The notes beneath the pieces were generated by a model that was not told the origin of the DNA, ran no database searches, and saw only the letters and a list, made by a program, of their open reading frames with translations. This document shows, piece by piece, positions 17,890 to 27,270 of a stretch of DNA of 64,000 bases. Position numbers and translations under genes: made by a program. The DNA is from Flavobacteriaceae bacterium (GTDB taxonomy: Bacteria; Bacteroidota; Bacteroidia; Flavobacteriales; Flavobacteriaceae): positions 62,001 through 126,000 of the forward strand of contig SIHP01000012.1 of the NCBI GenBank assembly GCA_004762155.1, written 5' to 3'. How positions within the stretch are numbered: the first letter of the stretch is position 1; each line of letters starts with the position of its first letter.

Positions 17890-20118
17890 TTATTTTATTT
17901 TAAATCGAAAACCGGCATAGAAACTGCTTCCAAAAATTGGACCATATATGATAGTACTATCAAAATTTACTCCAAAAGGATCTTCACTTCCTAAAACAGG
18001 ATTTTCTTGTTTATAATTAGTAATATTTTCTGCTCCAATATAAATCTCAAACTTATCTGAAAAGACTTTTGTTACCTGACTGTTTAATAAATTATACGCT
18101 TCTGAAAAACCACTTAAAACACCATTTGTATTTGGCAAACGTTGTGCTCCTATAAAGTTATAAGTAACATCAAATTTCCATTGCGCTTTGTTTTCTTTCT
18201 CATTTGTTTCATAAGACACATTTGTAAAAAAACGATTTTTTGGCTGTAATGGTTTTGATAAATTCCCTGAAACATAATCTGTTGAAACATCAAAGTATTT
18301 ATAAGCTGTACGAATATTTAAGTGTTGTATTGGTTCGTAATTTACTTCCACTTGAAAACTATTTGCTATACTTTTCCCTTCTAAATTATAAAACGATATT
18401 TCTTCTGGGGTTTCCCAATCTACTACAACTTGATTTGTGAAATTTGTTTGATAAAAATCTAAGGTTATATCTCCTTTTTTATCAAAAATTTTAAATCCTT
18501 GTAAATAGGAAACACCATAATTCCAAGCTGACTCTGGATTTAAACCATAAATTGCTCCGTTAGACGGAATAATATTTATAGCTCTTGATGATGCAAATAA
18601 TTGTTGATTTTCAGCAAAAATGTTGGCGCTTCTTGTCCCTTTTCCTACTGAAGTTCTAAACACTCCTTTTTCCCAAGGAACATAACGTAAATGTAATCTT
18701 GGTGTGACAAAAGTTCCTATTAAATTATGATTGTCTAAACGAACTCCTGCGGTTAAACTAAAATCATCAGCATTATCATATGCATATTCAAAAAAAGTTC
18801 CAACAGAATGCTCTTTTCTATCGTAATTTGTATTCACAACCAATTCTTTATACAAGTCATAAGTTAAACTTAAACCTGTTTTAAATTTATGTCGTGTATC
18901 ACCAATAATAGAATTAAAAATAACATTTGAATACACACTTTCTTGCTGAATATTATAATCTCTCAATCCAAAATATGATTCTTGATCGTGATTATTATAT
19001 GCCAATTGAAAACCTAAAGTTTGAAAAGGCATTTCAGGAAAAACGTACCCTAATTTTAATGTTCCATCAAAACGTTGCGTATTTATTTCACTTCCCCAAA
19101 CATTTGTGGTTCCTCTATCTGTATTAGGATTAAAATCTAATTGTCCAGTTTGTTTTTCATCATTCATATACCTTAATGTTAAAAAACTTACCCAACCTGT
19201 TTCATTATTTGCATATTGCCAACGATTCATAATATTAATTTGGTTGGCTAATGGAGTATCTAAAAAAGTATCGTTATTATTATCGAACTTTTCTCTTCTA
19301 TAATTTCCATGGATATACAAACCTGTTTGCCATTTATTATTTAATTTGTGATTAAAATGGGTATTCAATTCTAACCTTCCATTTCTATTTCCATAACCAT
19401 TTACAAACAGTTTATCATCTGTTAAAGGTTTTACCAATTCAGCATTTATTTGTCCAGAAATACTTTCAAAACCGTTTACAACACTTCCCGTTCCTTTAGT
19501 TATTTGTATACTTTCTACCCAAGAACCAGGCGTAAACGTAAGTCCGTATACTTGAGAAGCACCTCGTACCATAGGAATATTCTCTTGAGCAATTAATAAA
19601 TACGGACTTTTTAAACCCAACATTTGTATTTGACGAGTACCTGTTAATGCATCTGAGAAATTAACATCTATAGACGGATTTGTTTCAAAGCTTTCTGCCA
19701 AATTACAACACGCAGCTTTTAACAATTCATCACTATTTACAATAAAAACATTTTGCGTTTGTAAATATGATTTTGATGTAGCTTTTTTCTTTGCAGAAAT
19801 TGTTACTTCGTCTAAGATACTTTCTTCAGTTAGAAAATGATGTAGTGGTTTTAAATTATCAATTGCAATTGTATCTGTTTTAAAACCAATAAAACTAACC
19901 ACCAATTTTTTATAGCTTGATTTATAAGGGATTTCAAACCAACCTTTTTCGTTTGTTGTAGCTCCAACGGAAGTATTTAACCAATAGACATTGGCTCCGA
20001 AAACACCTAAATTATCTTTCGGATTATTTTTATCCATAATCATTCCCTTAAATTTTTCTTGAGAAAATGATTGTAGAAATACCAGTGTAAAAACACTGAA
20101 TATTATATATTTTTTCAT
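17890..20118 (-). CDS. TonB-dependent receptor, probably metal (copper) related
   Basis: 742 residues. Signal peptide (LVFLQSFSQ), then a carboxypeptidase-like regulatory domain (about 20-100, with GVFGANVYWLNTSVGATTNEKGWF). The plug domain follows, with a cysteine pair in LLKAACCNLAESFETNPSIDV near residue 136, then VNGFESISGQINAEL. The barrel ends in FYAGFRFKIK. It sits in the outer membrane and imports a substrate using the TonB system. The CCNLAESFE plug motif and the neighbouring HMA protein suggest a copper substrate or chelate; that is inference from the cassette, not from binding data. Confidence 0.85.
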   Translation of the reverse strand: MKKYIIFSVFTLVFLQSFSQEKFKGMIMDKNNPKDNLGVFGANVYWLNTSVGATTNEKGWFEIPYKSSYKKLVVSFIGFKTDTIAIDNLKPLHHFLTEESILDEVTISAKKKATSKSYLQTQNVFIVNSDELLKAACCNLAESFETNPSIDVNFSDALTGTRQIQMLGLKSPYLLIAQENIPMVRGASQVYGLTFTPGSWVESIQITKGTGSVVNGFESISGQINAELVKPLTDDKLFVNGYGNRNGRLELNTHFNHKLNNKWQTGLYIHGNYRREKFDNNNDTFLDTPLANQINIMNRWQYANNETGWVSFLTLRYMNDEKQTGQLDFNPNTDRGTTNVWGSEINTQRFDGTLKLGYVFPEMPFQTLGFQLAYNNHDQESYFGLRDYNIQQESVYSNVIFNSIIGDTRHKFKTGLSLTYDLYKELVVNTNYDRKEHSVGTFFEYAYDNADDFSLTAGVRLDNHNLIGTFVTPRLHLRYVPWEKGVFRTSVGKGTRSANIFAENQQLFASSRAINIIPSNGAIYGLNPESAWNYGVSYLQGFKIFDKKGDITLDFYQTNFTNQVVVDWETPEEISFYNLEGKSIANSFQVEVNYEPIQHLNIRTAYKYFDVSTDYVSGNLSKPLQPKNRFFTNVSYETNEKENKAQWKFDVTYNFIGAQRLPNTNGVLSGFSEAYNLLNSQVTKVFSDKFEIYIGAENITNYKQENPVLGSEDPFGVNFDSTIIYGPIFGSSFYAGFRFKIK

Positions 20119-20152
20119 GTATTGTTATTATAAAATTTGCATAAAATGTGTG

Positions 20153-20173
20153 TAATAGATGTTTTATCTATTA
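20153..20173. promoter_or_regulatory. Perfect inverted repeat before the TonB receptor gene, candidate operator
   Basis: TAATAGAT-GTTTT-ATCTATTA has 8-base arms that match perfectly. It lies between the HYC_CC_PP gene and the receptor gene, 35 bases before the receptor ATG. There is no T-run, so a protein-binding site is more likely than a terminator. Confidence 0.45.
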
Positions 20174-20188
20174 AAAAAATGCAAAATC

Positions 20189-20605
20189 TTATACAATGAA
20201 AACTTCGTGAAGCACCTGAATATCGGCGACTAAATTGGGTGGAGAATACTGTTTATGAGGTACAATTTGTTTTTCTAAATTAACAAACAAATTGTAATAA
20301 GAAATTGTAAAAGCAAGTGCAAATTGCTCTTTAATCGTTATTTTTTTTATTGAATGTGTACTTAAATCATCTTGACCTTCTATTTGATGAACTTGATCTG
20401 TACAGCACTTTTTCTTTTCTATTGTTTTTGGATCATCACAAGAATCATCTCCTTCTTCATCTGCACAACCTTGTGTACTTCCAAAATAAGAAATATCAAC
20501 TAAAAAATCACCACAGAAATGCTTTTCTATCGTTAAAGAAAACGTAGATAATAGCACTAATAAGGCTAATATAGTTGATGATATTTTAGTAATATTTAAT
20601 TCCAT
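20189..20605 (-). CDS. HYC_CC_PP family protein
   Basis: 138 residues. One N-terminal hydrophobic segment (ILALLVLLSTFSLTI) serves as signal or anchor. The three family hallmarks appear in order: EKHFCG (here HFC rather than HYC) at about 28, KKKCCTDQ at about 70, and YSPP at about 120. Other cysteines lie in GCADEEGDDSCDD. These proteins of unknown function are found beside the HMA protein and TonB receptor in Bacteroidetes. Together with the cysteine pairs in both partners this points to metal handling in the periplasm. It is first in the minus-strand operon and has its own promoter. Confidence 0.8.
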   Translation of the reverse strand: MELNITKISSTILALLVLLSTFSLTIEKHFCGDFLVDISYFGSTQGCADEEGDDSCDDPKTIEKKKCCTDQVHQIEGQDDLSTHSIKKITIKEQFALAFTISYYNLFVNLEKQIVPHKQYSPPNLVADIQVLHEVFIV

Positions 20606-20611
20606 TTAGTA

Positions 20612-20639
20612 CAAAGCTACAAAAAAACTTAGTTGACAA
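20612..20639 (-). promoter_or_regulatory. Promoter of the metal cassette
   Basis: On the minus strand TTG (20637-20639), 17 bases, then TAGCTTTG (20612-20619) fit the flavobacterial TTG-N17-23-TAnnTTTG promoter. The -7 box ends six bases before the ATG at 20605, so the mRNA should be leaderless or nearly so. Confidence 0.55.
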
Positions 20640-20870
20640 GAATAAAATAATGTTTTTTTAACGTTTAATTACGATCAAAGATCAATATCTATAGTTAAAT
20701 GGTTGATATTAATTCGATAAAATCGATAGAAATAAAATCATTATAATACATTAGGCTTATAGAAGTTTTTATTTTTTTTATTTTTTCACATAGAAATAAC
20801 AAGTTTTTTCTAATTAACGCATCTAAACCTTATACTGACATAAATTAATAACAAAAAGATATAAAACAAA

Positions 20871-23189
20871 ATGAGAAAAATTACATTATTACTATTGTTA
20901 TTCGTAACAACATATGCATCCTCTCAGGATGATTTATATGACATAAATACTATTCAAACAATAAACATTGAATTTGAAGAAGGTATTGATTGGGAAACAT
21001 TATTACATACTGAAAAAGCAGGTGATAATAATTATACAGAAGCTGAATCTGTTACTATTAATGGCACAATAATAGAAACTATAGGTGTTAAGTTTAAAGG
21101 GAATAGTTCATATAGTACTGATAATGATAAAAATCCTTTTCATATTGAATTAGATACTTATGTAGACCAAGATTACCAAGGTTATACAGATATTAAATTA
21201 TCTAATGTTGTTTTTGACCCTACTTTTGTTAGAGAGACCGTAGCCTATAATATTGTTAATCAATATATGGATGCACCACAATCTAATTATGTAAATTTAT
21301 CTGTAAATGGAGAATTAATAGGATTATATATTAGTTCAGAAGCGATTACAAAAAAATTTATAAATAAACATTTTGGTTCTAAAGACAATGCTTTTTTTAG
21401 TTGTAGTCCTCCAGATGGTGCTGGCCCACAATCTGAGGTTTTACCAAGTCTTGAATACTTAGGAGAAGATTATACTGCTTATGAAGAAGGTTATGAAATA
21501 AAGTCGGATGATGATGAAGACGCTACTATAGCTGAAGCACATTGGGCTAACTTAATTGAGTTAACAAAAGCTTTAGATGATGATATTGACAATATTGAAG
21601 ATGTTTTAGATCTTGACATGGCTCTTTGGATGTTGGCGTTTGATAATGTTATGGTTAATCTCGATAGCTACATAGGCGCTTTTCAACAAAACTATTATTT
21701 ATATAAAGATGATAATGGACAATTTAAACCTGTCGTTTGGGATTTAAATATGTCTTTCGGAACTTTTGGTATGACAGGCGAAAGTAGTACCACAACAGGA
21801 GGTCCTGGTGGAGGTAGTACAGGAACTCTGAACAGTACAGATGAAAAAGCTGAATTAGATTACTTATTACATGATGATGATGATACTTTTCCTTTGTTAT
21901 CTAAATTGATGGAAGTACCAAAATACAAAAGAATGTATTTAGCACATTATAAAACTATTTTTACAGAAAATATAGAAAATTTAAATTACTTAACTCTCGT
22001 AAATGAATATCAATCTATAATAGAAAATGATGCATTAGAAGGGTATACTTTTAGCTATCAAACTGAAACTAATTTTACAGCTAATATAAATTACACTGAT
22101 GTTACTGTAGATAATAATACAGCTCCAGGATTAACAGCATTAATGGAAGCAAGAACTACATACTTATTATCACAATCAGATTTTACTAATACACAACCAA
22201 CAATAAGTAATATTGCTTCATCTGATGAAGAACCTACTGTTGGAGAAACCATAACCATTACAGCTGATGTAATTGACACAAATGACGTTTATATTGGTTA
22301 TAGAACAGATGAATCAGTACCTTTTACAAAGGTATTAATGTCAAATACAAATGGAGACACTTATAGTATGGATTTAACTGTTGACGAAGATTTTATACAA
22401 TATTATATTTATGCAGAAAATGATAATATAGGTAGTTTTTCTCCTGCTAGAGCACAATATGAATTTTACACAATTGATGCAACTTATGTTACTTTAGATA
22501 TTGGAGATTTAGTAATAAATGAAATTGTAGCTTCTAATGATACTGGCGCAACTGATGAAGAAGGAGAATATGAAGATTGGATTGAATTATACAATACTTC
22601 AGACGCTACTGTAAGTTTAGATAATTTATATTTATCAGACGATGCGGATGATACTTTAATTTATCAATTTCCTACAGGTACAACTATAGAGCCAGATAGT
22701 TATTTAATTGTTTGGTGTGATAAAGACGAAGAACAAGGAGATTTCCATGCAGACTTTAAATTATCATCAGGAGGTGAGACTGTAATTTTATCGTATGCTG
22801 ATGGTACTGTTTTACAAGAAATTACATTTGAAGATCAAACAGTTGATATGTCTTACGCTAGAAGCCCTAACGGAACTGGAGAGTTTGAAATTAAAGAACC
22901 TACATTTGAAGCTAATAATGATACTGATGATTCTTTATCTACTGAAGATGATATTTTTAAAAGTGGTTTAAGTTATTATCCAAACCCAACAAATGGACTC
23001 TTAAACATATCAAATAATACATCACCTATTGAATCTCTAAAAGTATTCAATATGTTAGGTCAAAAAATATTACAAAATTCATTTGATAATGAAACATCTG
23101 TAACAGTTAACTTAACTCCTTTTAAACAAGGATTATATATAATTGTATTAAATGATGTGTCAACATTAAAAATAATGGTAAATAATTAA
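20871..23189 (+). CDS. Secreted CotH-kinase-like protein with lamin-tail domain and T9SS sorting domain
   Basis: 772 residues. Signal peptide (LLLLLFVTTYASS). The CotH-like domain covers about 25-400, with VKFKGNSSYS, KLSNVVFDPTFVRETVAYNI, the GLYISSEAITKKFI strand and PVVWDLNMSFG, which carries the late catalytic-type aspartate. A linker of about 440-535 has an Ig-like look. A lamin-tail domain starts near 543 (DLVINEIVASN, EDWIELYNTS, GTTIEPDSYLIVWC). The C terminus from about 700 (YYPNPTNGLLNIS) is a type A T9SS sorting domain. CotH proteins phosphorylate spore-coat proteins in Bacillus; here a surface role is inferred. The protein is unusually acidic (D/E-rich), as in marine secreted proteins. 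Confidence 0.87.
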   Translation: MRKITLLLLLFVTTYASSQDDLYDINTIQTINIEFEEGIDWETLLHTEKAGDNNYTEAESVTINGTIIETIGVKFKGNSSYSTDNDKNPFHIELDTYVDQDYQGYTDIKLSNVVFDPTFVRETVAYNIVNQYMDAPQSNYVNLSVNGELIGLYISSEAITKKFINKHFGSKDNAFFSCSPPDGAGPQSEVLPSLEYLGEDYTAYEEGYEIKSDDDEDATIAEAHWANLIELTKALDDDIDNIEDVLDLDMALWMLAFDNVMVNLDSYIGAFQQNYYLYKDDNGQFKPVVWDLNMSFGTFGMTGESSTTTGGPGGGSTGTLNSTDEKAELDYLLHDDDDTFPLLSKLMEVPKYKRMYLAHYKTIFTENIENLNYLTLVNEYQSIIENDALEGYTFSYQTETNFTANINYTDVTVDNNTAPGLTALMEARTTYLLSQSDFTNTQPTISNIASSDEEPTVGETITITADVIDTNDVYIGYRTDESVPFTKVLMSNTNGDTYSMDLTVDEDFIQYYIYAENDNIGSFSPARAQYEFYTIDATYVTLDIGDLVINEIVASNDTGATDEEGEYEDWIELYNTSDATVSLDNLYLSDDADDTLIYQFPTGTTIEPDSYLIVWCDKDEEQGDFHADFKLSSGGETVILSYADGTVLQEITFEDQTVDMSYARSPNGTGEFEIKEPTFEANNDTDDSLSTEDDIFKSGLSYYPNPTNGLLNISNNTSPIESLKVFNMLGQKILQNSFDNETSVTVNLTPFKQGLYIIVLNDVSTLKIMVNN

Positions 23190-23212
23190 ACTTATAAACG
23201 AATATATTTTTA

Positions 23213-23243
23213 AAAGCCCATTAAATATTGATGGGCTTTTTGT
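23213..23243. terminator. Intrinsic terminator after the CotH gene
   Basis: The stem AAAAGCCCAT / ATGGGCTTTT has a 9-base AT loop and ends in a T-run. It also suits the convergent polyprenyl synthase gene. Confidence 0.85.
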
Positions 23244-23291
23244 TATAAAGTAAATTCTTTTATTTTTAGAAGTATAGTGTTTTTAATGCAA

Positions 23292-24269
23292 TTATATTTT
23301 ACGTTCTACAACATAATCAATCATCTTTAATAAAGACGATTTGTATTCAGATGTTGGATAGTTTTCAAGAATTGCTAATGCTTTATTCTTATAATCATTC
23401 ATCTTTTCTGTGGTGTACTCTAAGCCTCCATTTTCTTTTACAAAAGCAATGACTGCTTTAACTCTCTTTTTATCTTTATTATGATTTTTAACAGAATTAA
23501 TCAACCACTTTTTTTCTTTTGGAGTACAATTATTCAACGTATAAATTAACGGAAGCGTCATTTTTTGCTCTTTAATATCTATTCCTGTTGGCTTTCCTAT
23601 TTTTTCTTCCGTATAATCAAACAAATCATCCTTAATTTGAAAAGCAATACCAATGTATTGTCCAAATTTTCGCATTTGTTGTACTGTTTCATTATTTGCA
23701 CCAACAGATGCTGCTCCAATTCCACAACAAGCCGCTATTAAAGTTGCCGTTTTCTGGCGAATAATTTCAAAATAAATATCTTCTGTTATATCTAATTTCC
23801 TAGCTTTTTCTATTTGTAATAATTCTCCTTCGCTCATTTCACGAACGGCAATAGAAATTAACTTTAATAAATCAAAATCTTCATTATCTATAGATAATAA
23901 TAAACCTTTTGATAATAAAAAATCTCCTACTAAAACTGCTATTTTGTTTTTCCAAAGTGCATTTACAGAAAAAAATCCACGTCTACGATTACTGTCATCT
24001 ACAACATCATCATGTACTAAAGTTGCTGTATGTATTAATTCTACAATAGAAGCGCCACGATAGGTTCGCTCATCAAAACCACCATCAGAAACCATTTTAG
24101 CCACCAAAAAAACAAACATTGGTCGCATTTGCTTTCCTTTTCTCCTAACTATATAATAGGTTATTCTGTTTAATAACGGAACTTTAGAAAGCATTGAATC
24201 TTTAAATTTAGACTCAAACAGCTCCATTTCTTTTACTATAGGAAGTTTGATTTCTTCTACTGGCTTCAT
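23292..24269 (-). CDS. Polyprenyl (octaprenyl-type) diphosphate synthase
   Basis: 325 residues from the ATG at 24269; a TTG ten codons upstream is possible but less likely. The first aspartate-rich motif is VHDDVVDDSNRRRG (about residue 85), with upstream GKQMRP and later RQKTATLIAACC. The second motif is QIKDDLFDYTEEKIGKPTGID (about 213). These residues bind Mg-diphosphate. The enzyme condenses isopentenyl diphosphate units into the long side chain needed for menaquinone, the usual quinone of Bacteroidetes. Chain length cannot be read reliably from sequence. It is a single gene. Confidence 0.9.
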   Translation of the reverse strand: MKPVEEIKLPIVKEMELFESKFKDSMLSKVPLLNRITYYIVRRKGKQMRPMFVFLVAKMVSDGGFDERTYRGASIVELIHTATLVHDDVVDDSNRRRGFFSVNALWKNKIAVLVGDFLLSKGLLLSIDNEDFDLLKLISIAVREMSEGELLQIEKARKLDITEDIYFEIIRQKTATLIAACCGIGAASVGANNETVQQMRKFGQYIGIAFQIKDDLFDYTEEKIGKPTGIDIKEQKMTLPLIYTLNNCTPKEKKWLINSVKNHNKDKKRVKAVIAFVKENGGLEYTTEKMNDYKNKALAILENYPTSEYKSSLLKMIDYVVERKI

Positions 24270-24504
24270 TAACGAATACTTTTCCGAATAAGTAACCAAA
24301 AGTAAAGAAATAAATTAAGATGGTTTTGTTTGAGGAATTAATCTTTCTACTCTAAAGCGTTAAACATTTTTAAATATTGATGAATAACTTCAATAAGAAC
24401 ACTCTTATTTATTAATTATTAAATACATTTGACCTGATTTAAACGGAAAACTATGTATTCTATATAAATCAGAATTATTCAATTACAAACTAAACAAAAT
24501 TACT

Positions 24505-25101
24505 ATGCAAAACATTCATTTTCCTGTTACTTTTGAATTTAACATTTCTACATTAGCTAATGATTTTACGGCTAAAGATAGTAGTGGTAAAACTATTGCT
24601 TATGTACGTCAGAAAATGTTTAAGCTCAAAGAAGACATTAGTGTATATAATGATGACACAAAATCTAGATTAAATTATAAAATTAAAGCAGATAAATGGT
24701 TAGATTTCTCTACTGCGTATTCTTTTTTTAATACGGATGATCGAGAATTTGGAAAAGTAGTTCGAAAAGGATGGAAATCGCTATGGAATGTGCATTATGA
24801 AATTATAAATCAACATCAGAAACAACAATACGTTATTAATGAAGAAAATCCTTGGGTAAAGGTTTTAGACTCTTTATTTGGTGAAATTCCTATTTTAGGT
24901 ATGTTTACAGGATATCTTTTTAACCCAACTTATCTTGTTAAAAACCCACAAGGAAAAACTGTTGTAAAACTTAAAAAATTAAAATCATTCTTTGGTAAAA
25001 ACTTTGAAGTTACCAAAGTTGGAGAACTTGATAATGACGATGATGATAGAGTTATGTTAGCTTTAATGATGTTTGTTTTATTAGAACGAAGAAGAGGTTA
25101 A
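24505..25101 (+). CDS. LURP-one/phospholipid-scramblase-like protein
   Basis: 198 residues with alternating short strands (FEFNISTLANDFTAKDSSGKT, then YVRQKMFKLKEDISVYND), as in the tubby-like LURP-one/scramblase barrel. A hydrophobic stretch (GEIPILGMFTGYLF) lies near 130-145. The C terminus is acidic, then hydrophobic, then basic (DNDDDDRVMLALMMFVLLERRRG), which could pack inside the barrel. No signal peptide is seen. The function of bacterial members is not established. The gene stands alone and is followed by a very strong terminator. Confidence 0.62.
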   Translation: MQNIHFPVTFEFNISTLANDFTAKDSSGKTIAYVRQKMFKLKEDISVYNDDTKSRLNYKIKADKWLDFSTAYSFFNTDDREFGKVVRKGWKSLWNVHYEIINQHQKQQYVINEENPWVKVLDSLFGEIPILGMFTGYLFNPTYLVKNPQGKTVVKLKKLKSFFGKNFEVTKVGELDNDDDDRVMLALMMFVLLERRRG

Positions 25102-25122
25102 AACTCATTTAATAAAACTTAA

Positions 25123-25164
25123 AAAAAGCTCAAACAAACGATATATCGTTTGTTTGAGCTTTTT
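25123..25164. terminator. Strong bidirectional terminator, perfect 42-base palindrome
   Basis: AAAAAGCTCAAACAAACGAT pairs perfectly with the following 20 bases around a central AT. It ends in a T-run on both strands. Confidence 0.88.
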
Positions 25165-25210
25165 GTTTTTATAAGTCAATAATACGATTTCTTATTAATT
25201 ATTTCGCACA

Positions 25211-25346
25211 TGTCAGTTCGAGTTATTTTTATGAAATGACAATGTAATAAAAATAGTATCGAAAACTTCTCGATAGTTCTGCTGAGTATAATCGAAGGAC
25301 AAAATTATTTTCCATTTTATTTCAAATAATTTCACTCGAAGTGACA
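25211..25346. repeat. MITE/REP-like intergenic element with terminal inverted repeats
   Basis: The stretch is bounded by TGTCAGTTCGAGT (25211-25223) and ACTCGAAGTGACA (25334-25346), 13-base inverted ends with one mismatch. Inside is a smaller TCGAAAACTTCTCGA palindrome. I recall such TGTCAGTTCGAG elements scattered between genes in marine flavobacteria, but could not check copy number. It fills most of the 313-base gap at 25102-25414, which otherwise holds only the terminator. Confidence 0.6.
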
Positions 25347-25414
25347 ATATATTTTTTCGAAAAAATTAAAGGTAAAACGTACAATAAAAATCTTATTTAA
25401 AAAATGAACATTTT

Positions 25415-26158
25415 TTATCCATTTAATAACCTAATATTCTGTAATCGTTTCCAAGTTTCCTTATGCCTTCTTTTGTAAATAGACATAGTGCCTCGATCCA
25501 ATCCGTAATAAAACAAACAAATTCCAGATGGAGGATTGGCACTTGGTAAAAACTCAAATGTATTAAAAGCAAACTTTGGCCAGGACCAAGTATTTAATGA
25601 TGTTCCTATGAGCTCTGCATATACAACAACACCATACATGGTGAGATAAAATAGTTTCTCTTTTGGATATCTCCGTAATGATAAAAACACAAAAACTGTC
25701 ATTACAAACCCAAAAACATCATTTTTAAACACTAAAAAGGCTAATGCATAAATAGCAATACTAATACTTAAAAAAAGCTCTATTTTTTTTGAGTTAATTC
25801 TTACTTGAGATTTTCGTGAAAAATTATAAACTCCTAAAAAAACCAATGCATGTCCAAAAGGAATATAATGCGGAATATTGCCTAATCGATAGGTATACAT
25901 TCCAAAGGCTAGTGAAAATACATGTTCTCCAATAACACCTATAATAAAAGCATAAATGAGCTGTTCTCTAATTCTTGCTGTTCCTTTATAATAACAATAA
26001 ATAAATACAGCTATTACACCAATAGTATTAATCCACTGAGAATGTTTAAAATAATTTTCAGCAAAAAAAACGCTATCAAAAAACAATCCTAAGAAAAGAA
26101 TAAAAAGAATCCATCCTAAAGATTGAAACGTTTGTCCTAGTACTGTTTTTAAATTCAT
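25415..26158 (-). CDS. Multi-pass membrane protein of unknown function
   Basis: 247 residues with about seven hydrophobic helices, beginning with SLGWILFILFLGLFFDSVFF. Short loops hold GEHVFS, PHYIPFGHALVF and NTWSWPKFAFN, which are more polar than usual and might form a site. The C-terminal tail is basic (SIYKRRHKETWKRLQ). I recognise no family. Its ATG overlaps the rlmN stop by one base, so it is co-translated with rlmN, but no functional link is obvious. Confidence 0.65.
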   Translation of the reverse strand: MNLKTVLGQTFQSLGWILFILFLGLFFDSVFFAENYFKHSQWINTIGVIAVFIYCYYKGTARIREQLIYAFIIGVIGEHVFSLAFGMYTYRLGNIPHYIPFGHALVFLGVYNFSRKSQVRINSKKIELFLSISIAIYALAFLVFKNDVFGFVMTVFVFLSLRRYPKEKLFYLTMYGVVVYAELIGTSLNTWSWPKFAFNTFEFLPSANPPSGICLFYYGLDRGTMSIYKRRHKETWKRLQNIRLLNG

Positions 26159-27198
26159 TATGTTTTATTCGCCAATTGTCCACAAGCTGCATCAATATCT
26201 TTTCCACGAGATCTACGAACATTTACAGTAATATCGTGCATTTCTAAATTAGAAATATAATCGTTAATTGATCTTTGTGATGCTTGTTGAAACTCTCCGT
26301 CATCAATAGGATTGTATTCTATTAAGTTTACTTTACAAGGTACATATTGGCAAAACTTAACCAAGGCTTTAATATCTTCTTTACGATCGTTAATACCGTT
26401 CCAAACAATATATTCATACGTAATTACACGTTTGGTTTTTGCATACCAATATTCTAAAGCTTCTTTTAAATCTACTAAAGGAAAGGTTTTATTAAATGGC
26501 ATTATAGAAGTACGAACCTCATCAATAGCTGAATGTAAAGAAACCGCTAAATTAAATTTAACTTCATCATCGGCCATTTTTTTAATAATCTTCGGCACAC
26601 CAGAAGTAGACACTGTAATTCGTTTTGGAGACATTCCCAAACCTTCATCAGATGTGATCTTATCAATTGCTTTAATGACGTTAGGATAATTCATTAGTGG
26701 TTCTCCCATTCCCATAAAAACAATATTAGAAAGCTTATGATTGTGATGCTCTCTACTTTGTTTATCAATCGCTACAACTTGATCATAAATTTCATCAGGA
26801 TTTAAGTTTCGCATTCTTTTTAAACGTGCAGTTGCGCAAAATTTACAATCTAAACTGCAACCTACTTGACTAGAAACACATGCTGTTGTTCTTGTTGGAG
26901 TAGGAATTAAAACCGATTCGACAATAAGTCCGTCGTGTAACTTAACTGCATTTTTTATGGTACCATCATTACTTCGCTGAACAGTATCAAGCTCTATATT
27001 GTTAATTACAAAATTTGCTTCTAACATTTCGCGAGTAGCTTTAGAAAGACTCGTCATATCATCAAAAGAATGTACAGCTTTATGCCATAACCATTCGTAA
27101 ACTTGATTTCCTCGAAAAGCTTTGTCTCCGTTTTCTACAAAAAAATCGCGTAATTGATCTTTTGTTAATGCTCGTATGTCTTTCTTTTTAGGCTTCAT
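26158..27198 (-). CDS. rlmN: 23S rRNA (adenine-2503-C2)-methyltransferase RlmN
   Basis: 346 residues from the ATG at 27198; a TTG three codons upstream is the alternative. The radical-SAM cluster motif is CSLDCKFCATA (Cx3Cx2C), preceded by TTACVSSQVG. Catalytic-type cysteines lie in TTACVSS and near the C terminus in DAACGQLA. FMGMGEPLMN and RITVSTSGVP are family markers. RlmN methylates C2 of A2503 in 23S rRNA and A37 of some tRNAs. A terminator hairpin separates it from queA upstream, and the gene downstream overlaps by one base. Confidence 0.95.
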   Translation of the reverse strand: MKPKKKDIRALTKDQLRDFFVENGDKAFRGNQVYEWLWHKAVHSFDDMTSLSKATREMLEANFVINNIELDTVQRSNDGTIKNAVKLHDGLIVESVLIPTPTRTTACVSSQVGCSLDCKFCATARLKRMRNLNPDEIYDQVVAIDKQSREHHNHKLSNIVFMGMGEPLMNYPNVIKAIDKITSDEGLGMSPKRITVSTSGVPKIIKKMADDEVKFNLAVSLHSAIDEVRTSIMPFNKTFPLVDLKEALEYWYAKTKRVITYEYIVWNGINDRKEDIKALVKFCQYVPCKVNLIEYNPIDDGEFQQASQRSINDYISNLEMHDITVNVRRSRGKDIDAACGQLANKT

Positions 27199-27216
27199 GA
27201 TATTCAAAAGTATGAA

Positions 27217-27248
27217 AAAACCTCACAGAAAATAAACTGTGAGGTTTT
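27217..27248. terminator. Intrinsic terminator between queA and rlmN
   Basis: The stem AAAACCTCACAG / CTGTGAGGTTTT has an 8-base loop and A/T flanks. It ends the queA transcript on the minus strand. Confidence 0.85.
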
Positions 27249-27270
27249 AAATTTTATGTTACAGTGTCAA

